A stretch of DNA of 64,000 bases from Bombyx mori (lineage: Eukaryota; Arthropoda; Insecta; Lepidoptera; Bombycidae): the NCBI RefSeq assembly GCF_030269925.1, contig NC_085135.1, positions 10,106,753 to 10,170,752 on the forward strand. Direction: 5' to 3'. The notes below the pieces were generated by a model. That model saw only the letters and a program-made list of their open reading frames with translations. It was not told the DNA's origin and searched no databases. A program made the position numbers and the translations under genes. Within the stretch, counting starts at the first letter, position 1. Each line of letters begins with the position of its first letter. Positions 20,409-30,354 of this stretch are shown piece by piece.

Positions 20409-21189
20409 ATGGGAGGTGAAACTAGTGCAAAAGACTCTCAAGATTTGCTGGATCTTTTTGTTAAACGTAGCTCCATAAAGGGGCAAATAACTAAATTTCG
20501 GAACTATTTAACTCAAACAAGCTCAAAAGAAACACTAACTTCTCTTGAACTTGCTGAATTGACACTTAAGCTTAGCAAATTTGAGTCACTGTCAAATCGA
20601 TTTGACGACTTGCAGACTCAGATAGAGGTTTTGAATCGTAGTGGTTTGACAAACGAGGTTGATGAGTGAGATGACATTGAGCAGTTATTTATTACAAACA
20701 TCGTTTCCGCTCAAAGCATTATTAAACAACATCATGCAAGTAAACATGACGAAAGTAATTACAAAGATCTTAACTCTAGTCAGTCATCAGCTCAGTGTAA
20801 TATCGATCATCATGATGTTTTGGGATTTAAATTGCCCCAAATACAGATTGCTAAGTTTGACGGATCATATTTCCGTTGGCTTGAGTTCCGTGACACGTTT
20901 CTGAGTTTAATTCATAACAATGAGCGAATTGCTCCAATTCATAAGTTTCATTATTTAATGTCATACTTAACGGGTGATGCAGCACGCGTTATTACTAACT
21001 TCGAAGTTTCTAGTTCCAACTATAAAAGTGCTTGGCAGTTATTATGCAGTCGTTATGATAATAAGCGTCAATTGATAAATCATCATTTAAATTCATTATT
21101 AAATATTCAACAGACAATTCGTGAGTCTGATAGATCTTTAAGATTTATGGTAGATCACATCACTAAGAATTTAAGGGCATTGTCTAGCC
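20409..21189 (+). pseudogene. BEL gag, first part
   Basis: The ATG at 20409 opens a frame with one in-frame TGA at 20667 and continues to the R1 insertion at 21190. The N-terminal half is a helical, coiled-coil-like region. From about residue 137 comes the BEL/Pao Gag domain: LPQIQIAKFDGSYFRWLEFRDTF, then HKFHYLMSYLTGDA and a long helical stretch to ITKNLRALSS. It would assemble the particle. It resumes in the same frame at 22861. Confidence 0.9.
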
Positions 21190-22860
21190 TTTTTTTTTTT
21201 TTTTTTTTCTCGGGCCGGGGGCCGAACCTCCTACGAGGTCCCCGCGCCTAGGGGGCGCGCGGGGTATGTGAGACTCAACGATCTGCAGGTGTTGAGAGCA
21301 GATCGCGGGCCCAAGGATTTTAGGGCCCACCCACTAAACGACTCCCCTGCACTCTTACACCCGACGTCCGATCTCCGTCCGGGGTCAGAACCCGTTCAGA
21401 GTAGGGGGGTTCCCGCGGTCAACACTACAACCAGACACGCGGCGCCACCCCGAGGACGCCCGACCGACGGGTCGTCGAGGCGATAGTCGACGACCAACGA
21501 CGTCAGTCTCCGCGGTACGGCGGCCCTACCAGGCCGCCCGGGCGGTGCCGCTGGTGTTCCGGGATACCCCGCTGGGCCAGAACCAGCCTGCCGGGTCGGA
21601 ACGCGATACACCGCCGACCGGGTTGCTCTTCAACAGTATGTTCGGCGACGACAGCGACGACGAAAATGCGGACCGCATCGCAGTGCGCAGCCGCCGACGC
21701 GCCGTCCCGTCCTCCTGGTGCCAGCGCGCTAGAGTGACGGTAGCGTGCGGCGCAGCCTCAACCCCCTTAGGTCGCCCCGTGACCATCACCGGGAGGAGAC
21801 TGCCTCCTCATAGGGGCTGGAGCTGGACAAACGCCCTCCTCCGAACCCCGGCTCGACGGCGGCGGCACGGCGCCGAGAGGGAAGAAGAGCTCTCCCTCTC
21901 CCGTTCCGCCACCTCGTTCTGCGAGATGGTGGACTCGCAGAAGTCGAGCATCGCCTGCCAGGACTCGTCGCTGCCGAGCATCGTAGCCACGACGGTCGGA
22001 AGCGACAAGTCCGGTCCTATTTTTGCAACGAGGACGCGGCGCTGCTCCGCGAAAGCGGGGCAGTACGCGAGCGTGTGCTCCGCCGTGTCCTCGTTGCAGC
22101 CACTGCAGTGGTGGCACTTCGGCGTCGGCTCCCTCCGGGCGACGAGGTACAGGTAGCGACCGAAACAGCCGTGTCCCGTGAGCACCTGCGTCGCCCGGAA
22201 GGTGAGACGTCCTCGGTCGCGATTCACCCAGTCCGAGAGGACCGGGCGGATCGCCTCGACGGTTCGTCGCCCGTAGGCGGGGTCCACCAGGCGGCGAGAC
22301 CACGCCTCGAGCACGGCACGCCGAGATTGAAGTTTCCGCGCTCGAACTTCCGCCGCGCCAGGACGCGGCTCCCCCCTGGAGCGGAGATCGCATCGCCACG
22401 CGTAATCCGCAGCGAGCGCCTCCGCTTCCAGGTCCCAGAGAGGCGTCCCAGCTAGCACGCACGCCGCCTCGAACGAGACGGTGCGGTATCCACGAACCGC
22501 CCTGACCGCAATCGCGCGCTGCGGACGTCGCAACGCCGCAACGTTGTCGCGGGTCAGGGCGTGGCACCACACGGGAGCCCCGTACAGTGCCATCGACCGC
22601 ACCACCCCCGTGTAGAGGCGGCGCACCACCACGCCAGGTCCCCCGACGTTCGGCAACAGCCGACTCAGCGAGCCGGCAGCCGCCATCAATCGGGGACCTA
22701 ATCTCTCAAAGTGAGTGCGGAAGCTCCAACGACCGTCCAGTACGAGACCGAGGTACCGTAACCCGGTCGCCTCGATCTCGACGCGAACGCCTCCGATCAC
22801 AAGGTGGGCCCTCTGAGGCGGCGCTCTCCGGGCCCCGTGAAACAATAGCATTGTCTAGCC
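21177..22860 (-). mobile_element. Divergent R1-clade LINE inserted in BEL gag
   Basis: A 5'-truncated minus-strand element with poly(T) from 21190, flanked by the 13-bp duplication GCATTGTCTAGCC (21177-21189 and 22848-22860). It belongs to a sister family of the other R1 copies here: the same protein layout and similar 3' UTR, but clearly diverged at DNA level. The BEL frame is in register on both sides, so insertion was clean. Confidence 0.95.
21808..22847 (-). pseudogene. Divergent R1-clade ORF2, C-terminal 347 codons intact
   Basis: An uninterrupted frame from the truncation edge (LLFHGARRAPP, RT thumb) through TGLRYLGLVLDGRWSF, VVRSMALYGAPVWCHAL, the CHHCSGCNEDTAEHTLAYC knuckle near residues 253-271 and the Arg/Ser-rich C-terminus. 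The RT active site lies upstream of the truncation and is absent. Lack of stops suggests a recent insertion. Confidence 0.9.
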
Positions 22861-23495
22861 TAGGTCAACCTACCGACAAATGGGATGTCCTCATAATTCA
22901 CATAATGAGCTCAAAGCTAGACAGCCACACTCTTTTGAAATAGGAGGAGTGTCGTGGCGCGTTGGATGATGTACCGAATTTGGAACAATGTTATAAATTT
23001 TTAATTAATCGTGCTGACGTCCTTGAGTCTATAAATCGTAATTCATATAAATCAATGCATTCTAAATTCACTATTTCTAATATTAATAATAAGCAAGATA
23101 AGCCATATACAAAATCTTTTGCTTGCACTAGCAATGAAACCACTGCTCCTGCAAATCTTATATCGTGTGTAGTGTGTCAACAAGGTCATCGAATCTACGA
23201 TTGCCCTACCTTCATTAGTAAGAGCGTAGAGGAGCGTATAGCTGAAGTATACAAATTAAAACTATGCACTAATTGTTTGAGGCTAGGTCACAAGGTACAA
23301 ACTTGTCGTCTCGGTCCGTGTCTTAAGTGCAAAGGAAGACACAATACTCTCATACATAAACCAGTAGATACTGTATCTAACAATATACTCACTTCCAGTG
23401 CCTTGTCCGTGCCACACAGCACTGACGATACTATTGTAAATTTTTCTAAACAAAATACAAATCAAGTTTTGTTAACTACAGCCTTAATCGAGGTG
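22861..23495 (+). pseudogene. BEL gag-pol, zinc-knuckle region
   Basis: Continues the BEL frame after the R1 insertion: GQPTDKWDVL, an in-frame TAG near 22940 (TGG-type Trp position in relatives), then from 22962 LDDVPNLEQCYKF and a Cys/His cluster near residues 64-123 (CVVCQQGHRIYDC, CTNCLRLGHKVQTC, CLKCKGRHNTLIH) typical of BEL nucleocapsid regions. It reaches the start of the protease region (LLTTALIEV) where the LINE-B tail interrupts. Confidence 0.9.
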
Positions 23496-23502
23496 GTTTT
23501 GC

Positions 23503-23627
23503 GGTAGGCAGCGGCTTGGCTCTACCCCTGGCATTGCTGAAGTCCATGGGCGACGGTAACCACTCACCATCAGGTGGGCCGTATGCCCGTCTGCCTACAA
23601 AGGCAATAAAAAAAAAAAAAAAAAAAG
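23503..23627 (+). mobile_element. LINE-B 3' end, about 105 nt plus poly(A)
   Basis: GGTAGGCAGCGGCTTGG...CAAAGGCAATAAAA identical in layout to the end of the longer LINE-B copies. An extreme 5' truncation containing only the 3' UTR. Flanking GGTGG on each side may be the target duplication. Confidence 0.85.
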
Positions 23628-24247
23628 GTGGGTAATCCACGGACGAACCAAACAGAAAGAGTTCGGGCCCTATTAGATTGTGGAAGCCAGTCTTCATTCA
23701 TAACGGAGACCTTAAACAGAAGCTGTGTTTACCGTCAAACTCAAACTGGCATGTCAACCTTATGGGCATAGGCGATAATCATACCGGTAAGGTCACAGAG
23801 ACCTGTGTGGCGCAATTGAGGTCATTAGTCAACCAGTTCAACGTCACATCAGGCTTTTTAGTATTACCACAAATAACAGGTCACATACCTAAATTACCTA
23901 TAGACACTACACAAATACAAATACCTAATGGCATCCAATTAGCAGATCCTAACTATCACCAACCAGCGCCGATTGAAATACTCATCGGTGCCGATTTTTT
24001 CTGGGAGATTCTTGGCCGCGAGACTCACTCTCTCGGTCCTAATAATCCAAAATTAAGAAGCTCTCAGTTTGGTTGGATTATTTCGGGGCCTATGGCTACA
24101 ATCACTACATCACACAAAAACAAAACAGTACAATGTAACCATTCCATAATATCAAACAGTCTTAATGATGACAATACTAAAATTCACAATGACCTAACTA
24201 AATTCTGGGAACTTGAAGAAGTTTCACTAAGATCCAAATTTTTAAAA
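23628..24247 (+). pseudogene. BEL aspartic protease region
   Basis: After the LINE-B tail the frame reads RALLDCGSQSSFI, the BEL-type protease active-site segment (D-x-G-S), then loses one base in an A-run near 23713 and continues in the frame of 23678-24265 with LMGIGD, QITGHIP and IEILIGADFFWEIL (the second conserved protease/pol junction motif), RSSQFGWIISG and FWELEE. It ends at a 49-bp insertion near 24241. Confidence 0.85.
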
Positions 24248-24289
24248 TCAATTTATTTATTATAAAAAAAGAACACAATATTCCTAACT
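24241..24289 (+). repeat. 49-bp insertion with 10-bp direct repeats
   Basis: GATCCAAATT occurs at 24231-24240 and 24290-24299. The insert is AT-rich and shares ATTTATTTATTATAAAAAA..GAACACAATATT with 18153-18186. It looks like a tiny retroinsertion. Confidence 0.7.
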
Positions 24290-25220
24290 GATCCAAATTG
24301 AGTGAAAGTGAGAAGGCATGTGAATCTCATTTTCTATCCCACACTTTCCGCTTAGAGTCCGGTAGATTCTCAGTGAGTTAACCTCTAAAGGAATCACCCA
24401 ACTGTCTTGGACAGTCATACAACTTAGCCAAATTACGATTATTGAACTTAGAAAAACGCTTTCCTCATGACATTTGGCAGATTCGTGTCACGCCGGGGCT
24501 GGCCAGCTGAGGTGTTCTGTAATAACGGACGCAATTTTGTAGCAGGTTCTAAATAAATCAATATTTTTTTCAAAATAAACTCTACATCTATCTGATTCTG
24601 CAAGTGAGGATGGAATAAAATTTGTATTTCCACTAACTTACGCTCCTCACTTTGGCGGAATCTTTGAGGCCGGAATAAAATCCGCAAAATTTCACATTAA
24701 GCGCGTTATGGGTAATTCACACTTAACATTCGAAGAAATATCTACTCTTTTCGCACAAGTAGAGGCTATATTGAATAGCCGTCCATTATGTCCTATGTCA
24801 CCCTCTCCTGATGACTTCCTTTGCCTGACTCCCGGAAGCTTTTTCATTGGCCGGGCTCTCACTGCTCTTCCTTCGCCTGTGCTGGAAAACTGCAACTACA
24901 ATAATTTGCAACGCTACGCTCGATTACAGCAAATATATCAACATTTTTGGCAGCGCTGGCAGCGTGAATATATTGCTGAGCTTCAACAACACCACAAGTG
25001 GAAGACCAATTCTTCAAAACCAAATGTAGGAGATTTGGTACTGTTGCAAGAAGATGATGTTCCTCCTCTCTGCTGGAGACTTGGACGCATATCCAGACTA
25101 TTTTATGGTCCAAATGATGGAGTACCTCGAGTCGCTGACGTCAATACTTCTAGAAGCTGCGTGCGCCGCCCATTGGTTCGTCTGTGTGCTTTGCCTACCG
25201 CAGAAGAACTAGAGGGTTGA
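24290..25220 (+). pseudogene. BEL pol remnant: RNase H/linker end and integrase
   Basis: 24300-24475 reads as BEL pol (SEKACESHFLSHTFRLESGRF, one TAA) ending NLEKRFPHD. RT is missing, so a large deletion precedes this or lies at about 24475. 24490-24640 is degenerate integrase with FCNNGRNFVAGSK: the second catalytic Asp position holds Asn. From about 24640 the frame is open: YAPHFGGIFEAGIKS (catalytic Glu region), VEAILNSRPL, then the C-terminal WQRWQREY and PNVGDLVLL...WRLGRI motifs, stop at 25220. Not functional. Confidence 0.85.
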
Positions 25221-25239
25221 AACCCGAAGAATCGACTTT

Positions 25240-25253
25240 CAACGGGGGGAGGA
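25240..25253 (+). promoter_or_regulatory. BEL polypurine tract
   Basis: CAACGGGGGGAGGA directly before the 3' LTR; the expected plus-strand primer. Confidence 0.8.
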
Positions 25254-25450
25254 TGTTAACGCCTACGAAATTTTACTGAGCAATATTAAATTTTTATTTA
25301 TGTTCACCGACACAGTTTTTACACACTTCAATTAATGGCCGTGCCAAGCTAACTTGTTCGCAACGTAAAATTTAACAAAAACCTGTATAAAGAAAATACA
25401 AGCACAAAATCGATTGTGGAAGTTTTTTGAAGAAACCCAAGCATCCAACA
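25254..25450 (+). repeat. BEL 3' LTR
   Basis: 197 bp, TGTTAACGCC...CATCCAACA, followed by the CTAAC target duplication. Confidence 0.9.
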
Positions 25451-25455
25451 CTAAC

Positions 25456-25941
25456 TCATATGGAGCATATTTTGTAGAAGAATGTACAGTGTTATTAAAA
25501 GCAAAACACCAGAATGGAAGCCAGTGGCTCCAAGTTTCAGAAAATTGGTTACATTGTATTCTTAGATATGCACCTATATGCACCTAAATGTTTGTGTGCA
25601 TTCTCAAGAGAACCTATTGATTCATGATGGTATGAAGTTGAATTTAATTTTTCAATCCCCAAAAGAGTACAGACTTCTGTCATAGTAGATGACATGAACT
25701 CTGTTCCTTTGTCAGTGGCTATTTGTTTCGGTATTCCGAACCTTAAAGTAAAATTGTTAACAAATGCTCTAGCTACGGTTACAGTTTCCTTATTTTGAAG
25801 AGGGTACGCCTCAACGAATTTAGTTAATTCGCACTGTAATGTAAGTATATAACTATTATTATCTATATCTTTATCCAATGGACCAACTAAATCTAAGAAA
25901 ACTTTTTCAAAAGCATACGAAGCTGTGGTTGTTAATACCAT
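25456..25941 (-). pseudogene. G2 integrase catalytic core
   Basis: In sense: TASYAFEKVFLDLVGPL (first catalytic Asp), TLQCELTKFVEAYPL, FGIPKQIATDKGTEF (second Asp) and SLENAHKHLGAY (Glu). A perfect 10-bp tandem duplication (TATGCACCTA, 25567-25586) then shifts the frame; the next frame continues LRIQCNQFSETWSHWLPF and TKYAPYELV up to the BEL insertion. The zinc-binding HHCC module that should precede the core is missing, so there is a deletion between the RNase H tail (25932) and this segment. Confidence 0.9.
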
Positions 25942-28034
25942 AGGCTACTTAGTATTCCTTGAATTTGAACGTTATTGATATGAGTTTCTGTATCATCCTC
26001 CAAGTCGCTTATTTTTTTCTTTTGTGCTCTAGTCATTATTGTTAACAATATTGAGTTCATACATTTTAATTCGTCCGAGTTTGTTGGTAACCTAGACAAT
26101 GCATCCGCTACGCAGTTATCTTTTCCTTTAATATAAGTGACATTAAAATCGTATTGTTCTAATGTTAATCTATGTTTTAGTAATCTACTTGACGGATCTT
26201 TCATTCCAAACAAATATATTAACGGTTTATGGTCAGTCATAATTGTGAATTTTTTACCAAAAAGATATGGTCTAAAGTACTTTATTCCCCACACGATTGC
26301 TACTAATTCCTTTTCTATTGTTTGATAATTTCTTTCGGCTTTGTTTAAAGGCCGACTTGCATAAGCAATCGGTCGCATATCTTTATTGCAAAGTACTGCT
26401 CCAACAGCAATACCTGAAGCGTCTGTTTGCAGAATAAACTCATTTTTGTTCGAAAAATCTGGGTATTGTAAAACGGGTGGTGATATTAACAATTTTTTCA
26501 AAATTTGAAATGACTTTTCACATTTATCAGACCAAACAAAACGCACGTTTTTACGACATAAATTATTTAATGGAATAGTTATCTCGGCAAACTTTTTAAT
26601 AAACTTTCTATAGTAGTTACAAAATGCAACAAAGCGTTTTACTTCATCTGTATTTTTAGGCTTAGGGTAATTCTCAACTATTTTAATTTTGTTTTTATCA
26701 GGTAAAATTCCTTTTGCTGATACTGTATGACCTAAATATAATAATTCTTGTTTTAAAAAATTACATTTATTGGGATTTAATTTTAAATTTACCTTTCGAA
26801 GTCTTTCAAAAACATTAATTAAATTTTTATTGTGACTTTCTAAATTTCGTCCAAAAATTACAAGATCATCAAGATAGATAAAACATTTCTCATAGCTTAA
26901 TCCTGACATAGCTATAGTCATAGCTCTTGAAAAAGAACTAGGGCTGGTTTTAAGACCCATTGGCATTCTTTTCATCTGGTATTGTCCCGTATTAGTTGTA
27001 AATGCCGTAAGTTTTCTAGACTCTGGACTCAAGGTCACTTGGTAATATGACTGGCTTAGGTCTAAATGACTAAAATAAACTGCACCGGAAAGAGATTCTA
27101 AAATGTCCGTTATATTAGGCAATGGGAATTTATCGTCTTGAATAATTTCATTTAATTTACGGTAATCAATAACTAATCTCCACTTTTTATTAGTATTGTC
27201 GGACTTTTTTGGTACAAGTAAAATAGGACTTGACCATTCACTTTGAGTTTCTTCTATAATATCGTCTTTTAGCATTTGCTTAATTTGTTTACCTATTTCT
27301 GGTTTTTGACTATTAGGTAATCTATATGGTTTTGTATAAATAGGATTGGCATTTGATTTTAAATAAATGTTATGTTCGTATGCATTAGTAGTTGTAAGCT
27401 TATCTCCTGGTAAATAAAATATATCGCTATACTTGGAACAAATGGTTTCTATAGTCGTCCGTTCTGTAAAGTGTAAATGATTTAAGTTCAAGGCTGATAA
27501 CAAAGTACTAGCTCGATCTGCATTCGACTTACATGCAGTAAATTGACAGATTTGATATTCATTTAACGAATGTACTTCTGGCTGAAAAGTTGGTATAGTA
27601 ATTAATTCCTCACCGGTATTCAATATTTTAATCGGTATAATATTATCTACAGGTTTAACTATTAAAGCTGCTAAGTACAAATTTTCTTGTAGTTGTTTTG
27701 GTAAAACAACGATATCATGGTTCAATCTATTATTCTGTAATTGTATATAATGGATTGATTCACTCCTAATAGGTACAGTCAGACAGTTAAAAGAAATAGT
27801 AGGTGTCGTATAAAGTGGTACGGTACACTCATGTACATTACGTAATTTTAATATATTATTTTCTAAGTCAATATGTGAATCAAAATTTGATAAAAAGTCT
27901 AGCCCAAGTATTCCTTCTGATTTACAGGGTAATTTATCAAACAAATACAATTTATGATTAAAGCAAGTTCCATTTTGATCATATAAAGATAAATAAAAAG
28001 AATCCTTCAGATTGAGTTTTTCCCCCAATACCAT
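25932..28034 (-). CDS. G2 Gypsy pol: reverse transcriptase and RNase H (open)
   Basis: 700 codons open. A protease tail comes first (GILGLDFLSNFD near residue 41), then a spacer. RT begins near 230 with YTKPYRLP and holds RLVIDYRKLN near 286, HLDLSQSYYQ with the first Asp near 323, QYQMKRMPMGLKTSP near 351 and the catalytic YLDD at 387-390. RNase H shows TDASG at 537-541, TIEKELVAIVW near 572, TDHKPL near 600 and CVADALSR near 650. Both enzymes look catalytically complete by motif. The last residues run into the deletion before integrase. The frame starts just after a break in the protease near 28020, so the initial Met is not native. Best preserved LTR-element ORF in the window. Confidence 0.9.
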   Translation of the reverse strand: MVLGEKLNLKDSFYLSLYDQNGTCFNHKLYLFDKLPCKSEGILGLDFLSNFDSHIDLENNILKLRNVHECTVPLYTTPTISFNCLTVPIRSESIHYIQLQNNRLNHDIVVLPKQLQENLYLAALIVKPVDNIIPIKILNTGEELITIPTFQPEVHSLNEYQICQFTACKSNADRASTLLSALNLNHLHFTERTTIETICSKYSDIFYLPGDKLTTTNAYEHNIYLKSNANPIYTKPYRLPNSQKPEIGKQIKQMLKDDIIEETQSEWSSPILLVPKKSDNTNKKWRLVIDYRKLNEIIQDDKFPLPNITDILESLSGAVYFSHLDLSQSYYQVTLSPESRKLTAFTTNTGQYQMKRMPMGLKTSPSSFSRAMTIAMSGLSYEKCFIYLDDLVIFGRNLESHNKNLINVFERLRKVNLKLNPNKCNFLKQELLYLGHTVSAKGILPDKNKIKIVENYPKPKNTDEVKRFVAFCNYYRKFIKKFAEITIPLNNLCRKNVRFVWSDKCEKSFQILKKLLISPPVLQYPDFSNKNEFILQTDASGIAVGAVLCNKDMRPIAYASRPLNKAERNYQTIEKELVAIVWGIKYFRPYLFGKKFTIMTDHKPLIYLFGMKDPSSRLLKHRLTLEQYDFNVTYIKGKDNCVADALSRLPTNSDELKCMNSILLTIMTRAQKKKISDLEDDTETHINNVQIQGILSSLWY

Positions 28035-28210
28035 TTATTTCGATGTTGTCTTTAAATAGTGGAATTTGTTCCATTAATACTCTCTTGGTAACGGCTGAAA
28101 TCGATGCTCCAGTATCTACTAGCCATGTACATTTGTTATTATTATAGACGAGAATGAGTTGTCTCCCGTATAGATGTGGATGAGTATGTATGCGTCGTCC
28201 AGACGCGTAG
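28020..28210 (-). pseudogene. G2 aspartic protease, N-terminal part
   Basis: LYGRQLILVYNNNKCTWLVDTGASISAVTKRVL with the D-T-G-A catalytic triad motif of retroviral-type proteases, then INGIGGKTQ where a frameshift passes into the 25932-28034 frame. The open frame upstream of about 28210 is inside the inserted LTR-like sequence and not part of the protease. Confidence 0.85.
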
Positions 28211-28865
28211 TGTAATGTGTTAAAGGTAAGTAAGTACCTGAGTAGGCGTCGACGGTGTTCGGTTAATAAATTAAGTACGACACCTTGCACACCAATTAAA
28301 TGTTTATTCAATTATACTTAGTCCACACGAAAATACAACACAGTCTATATTATTAAAATTATGAAGGATTGAAGGTTACGAGCACAGATATATATTCAGT
28401 TTATAAACAGTACACAGAAGACACTTTACACTTTACGACAATACTATTACAATAAACACAAAGCAAGCGCGTTATCACAAGAGATGCAAAAGCTTCGAAA
28501 ACAATAAACCGTATATAATTAGCAAAAGCGACGTGCGTTCAGTACGAGGTAAGTTTCGACTGGGGGCGTGGCTAGCCGCGATCAGCTGCGCAAGAGTATA
28601 TTTTCCAGCTACCCGCGACATTCTGTTCAAGCGCGCGTGTCCATAGCGCAAACGAACGGGCGACCAGCTGATTGACGCGGTACGATAAATTGTCGTGTGT
28701 GTATGTCTTTAATATATAACGTAGTAATAATATATTAATAGATATGTTATATGTGTGAATGTATATTCTGTCTGTATTAATAATTATATGAAATAAATAT
28801 ATTATATAAGTTTTATATTGTGAAGAGTAAATGTGTATGTGCATGGAATGTGGGATAAGCCCACA
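28211..28865. repeat. Candidate solo LTR or unknown 655-bp insertion
   Basis: Sequence lying between the end of G2 gag and the protease that fits neither. It runs TGTAATGTG...GCCCACA, i.e. TG...CA ends. No clear target duplication was seen (flanks CGTAG and TTATT). It contains no ORF apart from a short minus-strand frame (28572-28844) without domains. Confidence 0.4.
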
Positions 28866-28908
28866 TTATTAACATTAAAATGAGCCTATCTAACATTTTC
28901 ATTACAAG

Positions 28909-29251
28909 TCAGAATATTAAAATATTTAACCGAAAAAACTGATTTTCATTTTCTAATTTTTCTTTTTGTGTTTCCGTATTGCCACACAATTGAACCGGAA
29001 ACATTCTATGTTGTAAACTTCTAGGATTTCCTCTACCACGATAATATCTTGTTGATGAATAATTATAATTATTTCCCCTGTTATTACTTATTCCACGGTA
29101 ATATCCACCACGAGAATTATTATTGAAATGTTGTTGTTTAAAATTATTATATTTATTTACTGTGGCATAATTACCATATCCGAATGGTTTTGTGAGACTA
29201 AAATTGTTCTTGTAATAATTAGTTCGACCTCCTCTGTTATTATATCTATTA
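28909..29251 (-). pseudogene. G2 gag, C-terminal Asn/Arg/Gly-rich part
   Basis: In sense from the Helitron edge: NRYNNRGGRTNYYKNNF... with repeated RGG/RG and NN words, which takes the place of zinc knuckles as the RNA-binding region, ending in a stop at 28909. It joins the N-terminal gag at 30355 in register across the Helitron insertion. Confidence 0.85.
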
Positions 29252-30354
29252 CTAGCGACCCGCCCTCGCTTCGCTTCGGAAACATTAAAACACACATGAA
29301 AACAAAAAAAAAAAAAAAAAAATTAAAAAAAGTAGCCTATGTTTATCAGGGACAATGTCGGCTTCTAATGGAAAAAGAATTTTTCAAATCGGTCCAGTAG
29401 TTTCGGAGCCTATTCGAAACAAACAAACAAATAAATCTTTCCTCTTTATAATATTAGTATAGATTACTTTATTCTATCGTAAATAGTTTTCGCAAGGCAT
29501 GCGATGTAAAGAATATTTAAGGTGATGTTTTTACACCTTGGGTTACATTATTGGAGTTTTAGTAAGGATCCCTAACTTTTTTTCGCAGGGCACGCGATGT
29601 AAAGAAAATCTTAGGTGATTTTTTACACCTTGGGTTACATTATTGAGTTTTAGTAAGGATCCCTAACTTTTTTCAAAAAATATTATAGCCTATGTCACTC
29701 GGAAATACTGTAGCTCCTAAACAGTGAAAGAATTTTTCAAATCGGTTCAGTAGTTTGGAAGCCTATTCGAAACAAACAAACAAACAAATCTTTCCTCTTT
29801 ATAATATTAGTATAGAAGTATAGATTACTTTATTCTTTCATCAATAGTTTTCGCAGGGCACGCGATGTAAAGAATATTTTAGGTGATTTTTTACACCTTG
29901 GGTCACATTATTGGAGTTTTAGTAAGGATCCCTAACTTTTAAAAAAAATATTATAGCCTATGTCACTCGGAAATACTGTAGCTCCTAAACAGTGAAAGAA
30001 TTTTTCAAATCGGTTCAGTAGTTTGGAAGCCTATTCGAAACAAACAAACAAACAAATCTTTCCTCTTTATAATATTAGTATAGAAGTATAGATTACTTTA
30101 TTCTTTCATCAATAGTTTTCGCAGGGCACGCGATGTAAAGAATATTTTAGGTGATTTTTTTACACCTTGGGTTACATTATTGGAGTTTTAGTAAGGATCC
30201 CTAACTTTTTTCAAAAAATATTATAGCCTATGTCACTCGGAAATACTGTAGCTCCTAAACAGTGAAAGAATTTTTCAAATCGGTTTAGTAGTTTGGAAGC
30301 CTATTCGAAACAAACAAACAAACAAATCTTTCCTCTTTATAATAATAGTATAGA
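29252..30354 (-). mobile_element. Helitron-like element with tandem 5' units, in G2 gag
   Basis: A 1103-bp insertion between A and T of the gag sequence, no target duplication. In sense it starts TCTATACTATTATTATAAAGAGG and ends GGGTCGCTAG. Its first part consists of about four tandem units of 240-275 bp that match the big satellite at 43703-64000. Its last part (29252-29464) is a single terminal unit with the CTAG end, like the element at 20188-20403. No helicase or Rep ORF. Confidence 0.85.

Larger units (their letters stand above)
14797..25455 (+). mobile_element. BEL/Pao LTR retrotransposon inserted in G2 integrase
   Basis: Bounded by LTRs 14802-14999 and 25254-25450 and the 5-bp target duplication CTAAC (14797-14801, 25451-25455). 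Contents in order are PBS and leader, about 4.9 kb of AT-rich non-coding DNA with SINEs, a Helitron, gag (split by an R1 copy), knuckles, protease (preceded by a LINE-B tail), degenerate pol with RT missing, integrase C-half, polypurine tract and LTR. LTRs differ at only a few positions by eye, so the insertion is fairly young. Confidence 0.9.

Noticed and set aside
28572..28844. Minus-strand 90-codon ORF
   Set aside because: Low-complexity Ile/Tyr-rich frame in an AT-rich putative LTR.
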